DNA of 64,000 nt from Pseudoips prasinana (lineage: Eukaryota; Arthropoda; Insecta; Lepidoptera; Nolidae), in contig OX621251.1 in NCBI GenBank assembly GCA_951640165.1, forward strand, positions 25,072,893 through 25,136,892, read 5' to 3'. The position numbers were made by a program, and so were the translations under genes. The notes below the pieces were generated by a model. That model made no database searches. It saw only the letters and a program-made list of their open reading frames with translations, and had not been told where the DNA came from. This document shows, one piece after another, positions 21,899-33,300 of this stretch. Position 1 is the stretch's first letter. Each line of letters starts with the position of its first letter.

Positions 21899-24456
21899 AT
21901 GAATAAAAATGTTTATAAGAGTGGTTGGAGAAAAGTCATATTTAAGGCTTTTCAAGAGTGTATGGCTGAATTTCGAGCGGGAAAGTTGCTTTCCTATTTG
22001 GACGATGTTTACGGTCGAACGGCAAAATTAACCGGTAAGTACATACATACATACATAGACTCACGCCCGTTTCCCAGAGGGGTAGGCAGAGACAACGGAT
22101 TTCCATTTGTCACGATCTTTGCATACTTCTTTTGCCTCGATTACTGACATTATATTCTTCATACATGCTCGCCGGTTTAGGGTACTTCTGACCTGCCCTT
22201 TCTTGAGAACATCTCCAATTTGGTCAGAGAATGTTCGACGTGGTCTTCCCCTTCCGGTTGTCCCATTCACACAGGCCAGGTATACTTCTTTTGTCAATCT
22301 TCTTTCATTCATCCTTTCTAAATGGCCAAACCATCTCAGCATGCCTTTTTCAATCTTTGTGACTACATCCTCTTTCACACCACAACGCTGTCTTACATCA
22401 GTATTTCGAATTCTGTCTCTCAAAGTCACACCACACATACTTCTCAGAGCTCTCATTTCCACTGCATTTATTTTACTTTCATTCTTTTTCTGCCATACCC
22501 AACTTTCACTTCCATACATTAAAGTTGGCACTAACACTCCATCGTGCACGGCTAGTCGAGCCTTCTTTGATACTTGCCGGCTACTCATAAAGGCGTGTAG
22601 TGCCCCATTCACTCTATTCCCCGCATTTACTCTTCTAACAATATCTTTTTCATATTTCCCATCTCTCGTAAACAAAGTTCCCAAATATACAAACTCATTC
22701 ACCTGTTCGACCGGTAAGTACATATATTATAATGTAAAACTATAATAAAGAAACTATAATCTCTTGACAATCATTCATTTTTCAGCATAATTGATATGTT
22801 TTATCGCATTGTTTACATTTAGTTGACGTTACGAAATATACCTATTAATTATACTACACCATCAAAGGTTTTGATACTTTTTTTATTATTTATTTAGATG
22901 TGAATATGGTAATTGTTACTTAACATGCTTTTATTGGTTTCAGGTGCATCTGAAAGCACAGTGAGGCGCATAGTAGACGAAGGTATGAAAAATGGAGGTA
23001 AATTTGGAACTCCTGGAAAACATAGGAAAGGGCGACTTAAGAAACGGATCGATGATTTTGATATATGTGCCATACGGCAAAAAGTTCAGTTTTTCTACAC
23101 AGTACAGAAAGAAGTACCTACACTACGAAAACTATTGGTAGTGCTGAAGGAAGAATTAGGTTTTAATGGCAGCCATAAAATTCTAAGACAAATTTTAATT
23201 TCAATTGGCTTTAAATTTAAGAAATGCCAAACAAATAGAACGGCCGTCATTGAAAAACCCGCAATTGCCTCAAAACGCAAGTATTATTTAAAAGCAATAC
23301 TTGAAAACAGAAGATTGCCCGAAGAGCTCCAAAAAAACATTATTTATTTGGATGAGAGCTATATACACGAGTCATACAAAGTGACAAAATGTTGGCAGTC
23401 TATTAATGTTGCTGGTGTCCAGCAAGATGTGTCTAAAGGCAAAAGATGGATAATAGTACACGCCGGAAGTGAGAAAGGTTTTGTGGCTAATGCACTGTTA
23501 ATTTTTACTGGTAAAAACAAGCAAGAGGATTACCATTCCGAGATGAATGCACATAATTTTACAAAATGGGTCACTGAAATGCTAGTGCCGAATATAACTG
23601 AACCATCAATAATTGTAATGGATAATGCACCTTATCATTCTATTATAACAAACAAGGTATTGTAATATTTCTTTATTACATCTACTTTATTTTATAATAT
23701 AACTATGTTAGTGCTATGATGTTTGAGATTTGATAGATATTTTACCTGCTATATTGGCAACATCCAGATATAGATTTTTAGTGAACATGTTTGGCACAGT
23801 TTTTGTGGGTTTGATGAGTTCATTATTCCTTACATTTTATAATTATATTATTAAAAAGGTACTTAAATGATTGATGCTCCCATATTAATGTATAGATAGA
23901 TCCTTTTTAGGTTGAAACTGAAATGGGGCAACTACTAAATTAAGTTTTTTTTTTCCAGGCTCCTACATCTGCATCAAGAGTTGATGAAATTAAATTGCGG
24001 CTACTAGAAAATAATATATCATTTGATGAAACATTGCGGAAACCATCATTATTGATGCTTGTAAAAAACATAAACCAGAACCGGTGTACCATATTGATGA
24101 ACTTTTGGGAGAACATGGACACACAGTGATAAGATTGCCACTTTACCACTGTGATTTAAACCCAATTGAGTTAGTTTGGGCAATAGCAAAAAGAAGAATC
24201 GCAGAAAAGAATGTTTGTAGTCAAGATGTTGCAAAATTACCTGAAGAAGCATTTAATTCAATATCTCCACAAGAATGGAAAAATTGTGTAGACCACAGTC
24301 ATTGCAATAGAAAAGCAGTATTTCGCCCGTGGAGGAACTCTTTATCAAGATATAGACAGACTCGTTATTTCAGTAGGCGACGATAGTTCCAGTGAATCTG
24401 AAGAGGCAGAATTCGACCTGTCTGATTACTCTGGGGTTTCAGGCGACATTTCGTGA
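21899..24456 (+). pseudogene. Spliced DDE transposase, two frameshifts
   Basis: Inferred exons are 21899-22034, 22944-23656 and 23959-24456, with GT-AG ends and matching phases. Exon 1 plus exon 2 give a helix-turn-helix DNA-binding region (YGRTAKLTG then ASESTVRRIVDEG). Exon 2 has IIYLDESYIHE (first Asp) and IIVMDNAPYHS (second Asp). Exon 3 has LPLYHCDLNPIELVWA (catalytic Glu). A one-base loss near 24065 and a shift near 24300 break the frame. The C-terminal acidic tail ends at TGA 24454-24456. An RTE LINE sits in intron 1. Confidence 0.8.
22046..22709 (-). mobile_element. 5'-truncated RTE-type LINE inserted at a splice donor
   Basis: The fragment is flanked by 15-bp duplications ACCGGTAAGTACATA (22031-22045 and 22710-22724). 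The minus-strand ORF is open through the insert and ends at 22061. It encodes the end of an [50 protein letters not shown] and GRGRPRRTF. These are typical of RTE-clade C-termini. The 3' end is a short CATA-type microsatellite. Confidence 0.85.
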
Positions 24457-24694
24457 GTCGAATACCTGGACTCAAATTATTTGGACTCCGAATAATAAAT
24501 AAATATTATAAACAGTTGATATTGTTTTGTTGTTTCTCCTACGCCCTAGTTTTCATAACCTTTGACGCGGACGGTAGCTAAGTTAATATTTTTTAAAAAT
24601 CCAAGTATCAAGACTTTTCAGCCGAAGTGTATGGGGTTACCATGTAACAGATGGTGGCGCCCTCATTTATTTTCACGACTTTCTTGACGCACTG

Positions 24695-25465
24695 TAAGCG
24701 TCTGCCAAAAGAAAACGCTTAATAACTCAGCTTTCCGCCATATGACCCTTACAAATTTGGTGCTTATGCTCTGATAGGCCTCGATTAGGGCTATCCAATA
24801 AAACAATCAGGTTACATATAGCTATAACCATTAAAAAGATATAGGCAAAAAACCTATCTAGGCTACCTAGGTCCGTATCTCATGACCTAGATTATTCTAG
24901 GTCTTAGTCTAGTCTAATCTTCGTAGAACTAGCTCATCTTTATATGATAACAATAATTTGATACGGCCTAGGTAACCCAGATGGCCTAGGTATGCCTGGA
25001 AAACCTAGAAATCTAGATTTAGTTATAACTTCTAGATTCCTAGGGTTAGGTGAATGAAATTTTTATATGTTATAGATATAGGTGAAAATAATGCAAATAC
25101 ATAGGTTTTAACTTTGTAAAACCTAAAACCTAGCTGTGAAAAATAATCTAAATTTAATTTGCTTATATCTACCAAAATATTAAAGTTTTATGAAAATATC
25201 AATTAAACGTAATTAGTTTATAAGTATATCTATCGTAATTATCCAAAACAAGCACTCGCAATGACCTAAATTCGTTATAAATGTTAATTAAAGTTGCGAA
25301 AAGTTTACTCAAACGGCCGCTTGATGTCGCTGCCTGTACCATCGTCATTTTTGCTAAAATGTTTTGGATATTTACGTGAAACGTGATTGGCTGCGGTAGT
25401 TCTGCACCTCCCGTAGTTAGGATGAGTTGCCGGCCGAAAGTTGCCTGGGTCCGTCTCCAACACAG
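24695..25465. repeat. Dispersed repeat copy A, segment 3, with CTAG cluster
   Basis: It matches copy B from about 41280 to 41388 and 42675 to 43300. From about 24855 to 25045 there are around twelve CTAG tetramers in 190 bases (chance would give about one). It ends GCCGGCCGAAAGTTGCCTGG, shared with 43269-43288. Confidence 0.85.
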
Positions 25466-25562
25466 ATTGTGCCGCGGACCGAGTGGGACCGAGTTTGCGC
25501 ACTACAGGCATCAATGGCGGTCGTCTGTCAGTTATTAGTTTCAGCGTGTTTAATTTCCAAAA

Positions 25563-25925
25563 ATGCCTTCCTGTGCAGTGAAGTGGTGTATTAATAAATC
25601 TCATTTGCATAACAAGAGTGTTGGAATTAGTTATTACGAGTAAGTCGCTATATATTTTAATTTTATTAAATATGAAGTCAATCAAATTGACACAAAATAT
25701 ATGGTGATGTTGTTATGCAAACGAATTAATTTATTTATCTACACAAAAATTATGACGATTTTTTTTTATTTATTACAATTATTTTAATCTTAGATAAAAT
25801 ACTCAGCATCTTTAGGGTATGCACAAAGAATGGTAATGGTGGTATTAAAACAGCTTGGTTTCTTCAAATTTCCTCCTTCCTCGATCTAAAGCGAAGAGAA
25901 CTATGGACGAAAACGGTTCGTTTGG
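25563..25925 (+). pseudogene. THAP-domain gene fragment
   Basis: The first exon 25563-25639 encodes MPSCAVKWCINKSHLHNKSV and a few more residues. This is the C-x4-C start of a THAP zinc finger, and a GTAAGT donor follows at 25640. About 200 bases on, FKFP and, one frame away, LDLKRRELWTKTVRLEM resemble the second half of a THAP domain. A MITE at 25970 interrupts the sequence. THAP domains occur in host regulators and in P-element-type transposases. Position beside copy A suggests a transposon origin, but this is inference. Confidence 0.5.
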
Positions 25926-25969
25926 AAATGAATTCAATTCAATTTTATTTATATATTTACAGGGTAACT

Positions 25970-26504
25970 TGTAAAGCACCAATTACCTCACAGGACTAGA
26001 TAGCTAAAATAATAATAATATAATAATATCTGGGGACAATGTCACACAGATCATCCTAGCCCCACACTAAGCAAAGCTTGTACTATGGGTACCAGGCGAC
26101 GATATACATACTTATATAGATAGATAAATACTTATATACATAGAAAACATCCATGACTCAGAAACAAATATTCGTGCTCATCACACAAATATTTGCACTT
26201 ACCGGGATTCGGACCCAGGACCACCAGCTTCGTAGGCAGGAGCACTACCAACTAGGCTACGGTGACCGTAAAACCATAAGCAACAACATTTATTTTACAA
26301 CTTGTGATAATTTGTATTTATTTTTTTTGTAAAAAGTCTATATTAATTAATTTACCACTTGAATGTTTATAACTCTACGTGCATCGTAAATAATATGTAA
26401 CCAGGCTGCTTGCGTAATCTTTGCGATGCACGTAGAGTAAGTTGTTGCTTATGGTGTTAGCTTCCTAGTCCTGCGAGGTTGTTGGTATTTTACAAGTAAC
26501 CCTG
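25970..26504. repeat. MITE (family 1) containing a SINE
   Basis: The termini GGTAACTTGTAAAGCACCAA (from 25973) and their inverse (TTGGTATTTTACAAGTAACC, ending 26502) match the MITE at 10507-10921. A SINE occupies about 26028-26268. The remaining interior resumes AAACCATAAGCAACAAC. Confidence 0.7.
26028..26268 (-). mobile_element. tRNA-derived SINE
   Basis: Read on the minus strand, it starts with a pol III A-box-like TAGCCTAGTTGGTAGTGC and a B-box-like GGTCCGAATCCC. The body then contains TGGTACCCATAGTACAAGC and TTGCTTAGTGTGGGGCTAGG. It is not a functional tRNA, as the acceptor stem is absent. Confidence 0.7.
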
Positions 26505-27629
26505 CATATCTAGATCACCTATAATTTCAAGTCGATTCGTCCACGCGTTTTCAAGGTAAAGGGTAATGACAGACAGACGGACGGGTGGATAAAGAAGTGA
26601 AGGGGGCCCTAAAAAGTAGTACTTAAGTGTTATGTATACCTACGGAAATTGTAAATAATAATTAGTGAATAATTGGTCACAAATTTGTTTTATGTACCTA
26701 TTATCATAGCAAATAAACCCATTACTCGCCAAATACTTAAAGACCTTAGAAAAACTCTTGCTGTAAAGTTCAAGATATTGTATATTTTATCATAATTCTT
26801 TATTATTTTAATAATATCAATGTCACGGTGAATTATTTTCGTTGCACTTTATAGCATAAAACATCCCTCGGCGAATGTCATGAACATGGTAATTTAGACC
26901 CGAACATGACGTCATAAAGTCTACTTTTAAAAGGTGTATCTGAGCGGTAATATTTTGGCCAATCAGAGACGGTATTCCGTTGTGTCAGTTTGATTGGGAT
27001 ATTGGGTCAAAATTTGCGCTTAGTTTCCTTGAAGTAATGCTTCTATGTTTATTTGCGTTCACTGGTAATAGGGCGACCAGAGCGACGTGCATCTTTGACA
27101 TCAAAATTCCCGGATTAAAAACCTAAATCAGCTTAAACCAAATTTGTGCTACTCTCACAGAGGTCCATAAACAACGCAAATTTGTTTCGCGGCTTGCGTT
27201 GCATTTTTGCCTTATTTGTAGTAAAATTTTGAAATGTATCGAATTTTTTAATTAGATTCACTCATCTTGATAGAACGAAAAATAAATGAAATCACACATT
27301 TTCCTAATTTGATTTTGGAATTGTGTTCTTTAAAATTTAAACTTTCAATGATACCAAAACCAGCCAGATACAAATAGTTAAGCCAAAGAGATTTTATGAA
27401 AAGTTCATACATACCTACTATAATGCGCAAGACTTTTTCCCCCAACCTAATATTTAAAACCTAATATTTAGCTCCGTTTGATTGCTTTAATGAAATCTTT
27501 GACTAAAATAATTTAAAAACAACAAATGCGAAGCCTAGTCCACCCCTATATTAAACTGGAATAATAAATAATAATTGCTTTATCTCGTATTTAGAAATAG
27601 ATATTTGAATTTTTAAAATTAACAAACGA
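26505..27629. other. Intergenic, no gene seen
   Basis: AT-rich sequence with no conserved ORF, splice-supported exon or clear repeat boundary. Confidence 0.5.
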
Positions 27630-27862
27630 CTAATTACCTTGGGTCTTAATTATTTGCGTTAGAACAACCAAGTGGTTGTCGCATAAGGCGACTAAGGGAT
27701 ACAACAGGTAGGTGGCCAGCAGCGCCACCTGTGTTCTATAGCTACCACCAAAATGCGATCGCCAACACATAATAAAAGCGACAAACCCCTCCAAATAACG
27801 TTATAGAAACCTTTGGGGGAGGCCTATGGGCAGCAGTGGACGATATCAGGCTGATGATGAAC
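27630..27862 (+). repeat. LINE 3'-end fragment with GATGAT tail
   Basis: It ends GGGGGAGGCCTATGGGCAGC then AGTGGACG and GGCTGATGATGA. This is the common 3' terminus of a lepidopteran LINE family, also seen at 29270-29352. Confidence 0.55.
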
Positions 27863-28051
27863 CAAGTTATAATGCTTCCACAACCCAATTGTCTATGACA
27901 AGCGCGAAATTTTATATCCTCATTTTAACGAAGTACTATCTTACAGAACTCAGATCAGACCAGACCGTCCCTTATAAAGAACTGCAGAATCCCATCGGTT
28001 AACCTAAGTGTACATGGTAATTTTCCAGTATTTTTGCAGTTATGTTAAGAC

Positions 28052-28620
28052 GGCCGGATGGCGTGGTTGGTAAATGCTCGCCGCAGGGCGTGGGTTCAAT
28101 TCCCACCCAGGACAGATATTTGTGTGCATGCACATGTTTGTTTGTCCTAAATCTGGTTGTTATTATCTATATATAAGTACATATAATACCTTTAATATAG
28201 ACAGAACCATTGACAATATGTAGTAAAAACATAACTAAAACTATAAATTTTGATAATTAAACTTAAACATGACAATAACTTGATACGAGCTAGCTAAATA
28301 TCATTGCTATTATACAATAAATTTTATAAAGGTTTTCATACAATCAATACAATGTGTACCTATATATTTATGTTACTAGAAATAATAATGTATACAACTA
28401 TATTACTACAAACATGTTCTGACTATTTACAAGCGCTTTTTTAAAGTCTACGTGAATAAAAACCTTTTTTATTTATTTATTTTTATTTTATGTACAAAAG
28501 AAAAGTAGTACCTATATTTAATATATCAGCTATCTGGTTTCCATAGAACAACCTCTGCTTAGTTTAGAATTATTATTAGATGGTGTGTATGAATAATGTC
28601 CCAGGATATTATAAAAAAAT
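28052..28620 (+). mobile_element. tRNA-derived SINE with internal insertion
   Basis: The head GGCCGGATGGCGTGGTTGGT gives an A box and GGTTCAATTCCC a B box. The body (CAGGACAGATATTTGTGTGC; later ATCTGGTTTCCATAG) matches the SINE at 62490-62775. About 28195-28500 is foreign sequence, including the repeat 28400-28478. Confidence 0.7.
28400..28478 (+). repeat. LINE 3'-end fragment (copy of 63245-63330)
   Basis: It contains TGTTCTGACTATTTACAAGC then CTTTTTTAAAGTCTACGTGA and AATAAAAACC, near-identical at 63262-63320. It has a poly(A)-signal-like AATAAA and an AT tail. Confidence 0.6.
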
Positions 28621-30006
28621 ATAAGAAAATTGGGTTGCTCATTTAACTCATTATTTCAGTCCAAACTACCAAATTGACACAACTAAAGATGCAATGTTCT
28701 TTTTCATTACCAAGCACTATGTTACAAAGAGATGCACCGATATTAAAACTAGTTTAGTTGGTATTGCTTAGAATCAATTATATAATTATCAATTTATAGA
28801 TTTTTTATAATTATTTGTTATAGGTACTTACCTACCTAATTTTTTTATACTCATATTATTATTTATTTATTGGTTCAAAATTGAATATTGAAAGGATTTA
28901 CAATTACAGGATTTAAAACCACCTTACTTATTAACTAAATAAAATGAAATAAAAAAAACATGAATAAAAAATCCTGAAAATGAGCTTGTGGGTCAAAAAA
29001 ATTCGTCGACATCGCTTTAAACTAGGAACTTACCCAGAAGACATTGAATGGCAATGATAATTCTTTGACCTTATCCAGAAGGCTGGCAGCATTACCACGT
29101 TGGATGGCAATGCTAATTCTTTGACCTAGGAATTGGCCAGCCCTCTGATCAAGTGAAACATCGACCAGACATTTTGAAACATGAAAACGTCTGATAGATG
29201 CTCATTTCAATAGTTTTTTAGTGCCATAAATAGTGGGTCACTGGAAACAGCTGGATACGAATAGCACAAGACCGGCAATTATGGAGATAATTAGGGGAGG
29301 CCTTTGTCCCGCAGTGGATGTCTTTCGGCTGATATGATGATGATGATGATGAAAGGCAAAATCTATTAAAATGAACTACTATAGATTTTTATGTTTATCT
29401 TATAATTGCTTATATTTTAAAACTCTCTGTCTGAACTGGTGGCAGATTGACCTTAAGGTCTATTTCGAGAACACTGGGAAGGGATGGTGCGCCATATAAA
29501 TATTTTTTAAAGGAATCATAATTAATTGTGCTCTATAAGAGGGTTAGAGTGACATTGGATACGTTTGGCTGCTATGGCCAGATAACTGTAATCTGATAAT
29601 TGAGGTGAAATGAACTGATACTAAAAGGGGTTCAAATTATTCTATTTTTCCAAGATCTTTTGTGTTAAATAGACCATATACAGGTTGATAGCAATATTAT
29701 GGCAAATGCCAGGTTACTAAGGCCTTGCCAAATGCTGACAAAGTACCTAAATCTATTCAGGTACACCATAACTTTCTTGTAAATAAAATATGTACCATCT
29801 ACTACAGACACAATTTTATTGATGATAATAGGTGGAAAGTATATACATATAATTCATCATAGACAAATATGGACAACAGATTTAAAGTTAGTAAATAAAA
29901 ACGTATTGCTGCTAAATTTACTGTATTCTGGGAAACAGATATTATTCAAATAAATTTTACTATTAACTAGTTAAATTAACAAAATCAACAATTCATACTA
30001 ACATAT
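28621..30006. other. Downstream flank of NDUFS4, no gene
   Basis: It contains a LINE tail at 29270-29352 (GGGGAGGCCTTTGTCCCGCA then a GATGAT run). No coding evidence was found. Confidence 0.5.
29270..29352 (+). repeat. LINE 3' tail ending in (GAT)n
   Basis: It has the same GGGGAGGCCTTTG...CAGTGG wording as 27815-27862 and a five-unit GAT run. Confidence 0.55.
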
Positions 30007-30363
30007 CTACTTAGTGGAGACCCTGGTGCGACGATTCCAAGAGAAGTTAAGTCCATAATTCTTTGGTTTCAATGTCTTCTCAGTTTTTGGTACATCAAGA
30101 TACCAGCTCCAACCATTCTTCTCGCAGTGTTCAATTGCTTCATCAGGATTTCTGAACTGCACTTTCAAATTGGAAAGAGGATCACCAGTGGATGTCCAGC
30201 CCATCAGGGGGTTTTCCCAACGTTGGCGAGTATCAAACTCCATTTCCCAATGATGGATGTTGTTGGTACCACTCTGCATTGCATTCTTGGGAGGCTGGTA
30301 TATACGAACACGGCGGTTCTTGACATGCTCCTCCGGCACACCTGTGACTGGGGAGAGATCCAC
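30007..30363 (-). CDS. NDUFS4: NDUFS4 exon 3 (terminal)
   Basis: It encodes [18 protein letters not shown] to RTRVSTK and TAG. The acceptor TTTTTCAG lies just right of 30363. Confidence 0.94.
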   Translation of the reverse strand: MDLSPVTGVPEEHVKNRRVRIYQPPKNAMQSGTNNIHHWEMEFDTRQRWENPLMGWTSTGDPLSNLKVQFRNPDEAIEHCEKNGWSWYLDVPKTEKTLKPKNYGLNFSWNRRTRVSTK

Positions 30364-33300
30364 CTGAAAAATTACCATTCTTAATTTAGCATATGTCAGT
30401 CCAGCTTATTTAAAGGCATACATACATAGACTCACGCCTGTTTCCCAGAGGGGTAGGCAGAGACAACAGATTGCCATTTATCATGATCTTTGCACACCTC
30501 TTTTGCCTCCTTTACTGTCATTATATTTAATGGCAATCAGCCCTTATTAAAAGATTTTAAATTTCCACAATATTGAGTGAAAAATTTCAACACAGTTAGT
30601 AGACCAGGGTCGATAATTTTTAAAACCAAAAAAAATAATAGTAGGATGAAACCCATTAGAAAAGGAGGGGAATATTATTATATATAATTTACGGGCGATC
30701 TGAAGTCGGGAAGGGGATGGGGGTGAGTTTTTAAGGGTAAAAAACGGGTTTTCTCGATTTCCGGCAAAACTAAAAGTCCTATCGAAAAAAGTCAAATGGC
30801 AAAGTTGTAGGTAATAAAAAGATCTAAAACTTTTGTATTTACACTTTTTTCACATAACCTCAAAATTTATGAGAAAATTCAAAAAAACAAGTTTTTGGTT
30901 TTTTATTTTCCTTTTACAAAAAAAAAATATTTTTAACGCAATTTGGTGAAAACTTTATCTTATCTTATCTTTGATGGGGTGTACTTGCGTACAGCACTTC
31001 GACCCTTCAGGATCTTTTGTACTATCCCCCACTGGTTTTATTCTATCCCTAAAGCCCTGAATGAAGTCTTCACATAATCCAATACACTTCTTAGGGGTAG
31101 ATCCTTGTAGTCTCCTGGTTCTGGATATGCCAGCCCCAGGATGGCCATTCTGTGTCTTGCCAATGCATCGCATTTGCATATTATATGCAGCATTGTTTCC
31201 TGTTCTTCCCTACAGGTCCTGCAGATCGGGCTATTCGACAGTCCCAATTTGTGTAGGTGATAGTTGGTGCCATAGTGGCCCGTGAATACTGCTACTATCA
31301 GTCGTAGCTGGTTTCTGCTGTACTTCCAAAGTTTTTTGGACCAGCTTTTGTCTATTCCTTTAATGAGTTGCTTTGAGTGTTTTAATTCCTTGATTTTGGT
31401 CCACATTTGATTGTGTTTAGCTGTGGATTCATTTTTAAGGATTGCTCCTATTACATTTGGAGGAATCCCTACGCACGGTTCTGGTCCACAGAACTGACTT
31501 TCAGATCCCTTCCTAGCTAGTGCATCTGCTTTTTCGTTGCCTTCTATTCCTGTATGGCCTGGTACCCATACGAGTTTGACTTTGTTTTTAGTACCACGTT
31601 TGTTCAGAGCCGTGATACAGTTCTGGATTAATTTTGATTCGATTTTATGTGACATCAGGGCTTTTAATGTAGCCTGGCTGTCACTGAGTATGTAGATGGT
31701 CTGACCTTCAGTCGCCCTATCTATGATCGTCTGGGCGCATGTAATTATCGCGTATGTCTCTGCCTGAAACACTGTCGCGAAATTGCCCATGCTTTCGCTG
31801 ATACTGCAGGTTTCATTATATACGCCCGCGCCTGTACCGGATTTCATTTTTGATCCGTCTGTATACCAAATTTGACTTTGTTCGTTTTGTTTACAAAGTC
31901 CCAATTTCCATTCCTCTCTACTAGGGATGTATAAATTATATTGTTTGTCAAATGTGTAGGTGGGTTGCATTTTATCACTTCCCATCTCTATTACATTGTC
32001 AAGGTTTTTCCAGTTTTCTGTCTGTGTATGCCTTGTGGGCATACGTTCATTAGATATGTGTCCCAGGACAGTAAGCCTTAGGAGTGTTTTTCTTGCCTCT
32101 TCTTGTACTTCAAGGTGTAGTGGTACTAGGTCTAGAATAACTTCCAAGGCCGCTGTTGGTGTAGTGCTAAACGCCCCTGTCATTGCTAAGCAGGCAGTGC
32201 GTTGTATTTTGTTTAGCACTTGTTTACAAGTTTCCAGTTTTGTTCTTGGCCACCAGACGATACTACCGTACATCAGTACCGGTTTTACCATCATTTTGTA
32301 TATCCAGTGAACGATTTTGGGTTTTAGACCCCATTTTTTGCCATATGCTGCTCGGCACATGCCGAATGGTGAAAACTTACCTTTTTATGTCCCAAATACG
32401 CTGTAATTTATTTGATTAAAAATATTTATTTATTCACCTTATTTTGAATTAATATCGAAAAAACACCCTAATTTTCAATCGAAAACTCACCCGTCAAAAT
32501 ATCAGCTTTTTTCAAAAAGTTGGTATGTTTTCAGTTCTTTAAAATCTCTACTTTCCGATGGTGAAAAAAAAAATATGTTACTATAGTAAATCTTCTCAGA
32601 AAATGCAAAAAATCGAAAAATACTCGAATTCGATTTTTTTTATTATTATTAAAAATTTCATCTAAAAAATGTGATTGCTGCAATTTGTTTCAATTAATAA
32701 TTTGATTTATTTAATGCTTATTACATTTATGTCATAGAAAATTTCATTATATATAAATATAAATGTAAATCGTACAATTAAATGTAGATACTTTATTCTG
32801 ATTACGTTATTCATTACAATATTTTTAAACACATTAATCTCATCATTCATAAATACCTGATCTTCAATTCTAATCACTTATCCATTAGTTTTTGTCTTTT
32901 TGATGGCATTTCTTCATCGTTAGATTCGTCAAACATCTCCGATTCTAGTAGATCTTCGAAATCTTCATGACTATCACCTTTATATAAATATATTAAAAAT
33001 CTATTTAAAACGTATAAATATATAAAAAATATGTATAGTAAATATATTTTTAATAACTAACTTTTGGCTAATTTTCTTGTATATTTCATATATTTGAAAT
33101 GTATAAAATATATATGAAAATCGGCCAAAAGTTTTGTTATTAAAAATATATTTACGATATATACCTATTTTATATATATTTTTATAGATTTTTAATATAT
33201 TTTTTATGTATTTTGAATTTTTTTTTTTTTTCATGGGAGTTACTAAATTTGTTTGTGCAAAATTAAGGAGATTATTATTAGTATGTATGTAGTAAGACCC

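Larger units (their letters stand above)
21713..24694 (+). mobile_element. IS630/Tc1/mariner-superfamily element, Sailor-like (wide DD..E spacing)
   Basis: The 2,982 bp element is flanked by TA duplications (21711-21712 and 24695-24696). Its TIRs share GTCAAGAAAGTCGTGAAAATAA (written here for 21719-21740) at both ends. It carries one spliced, decayed transposase. I count about 81 residues between the second catalytic Asp and the catalytic Glu, after allowing for one frameshift. That is far wider than Tc1 or mariner and close to the DD82E spacing reported for Sailor elements. The family name comes from memory and is tentative. Confidence 0.75.

Noticed and set aside
22107..22745. 212-codon plus-strand ORF
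   Set aside because: Exact antisense of the RTE reverse-transcriptase fragment, whose motifs are clear on the minus strand.
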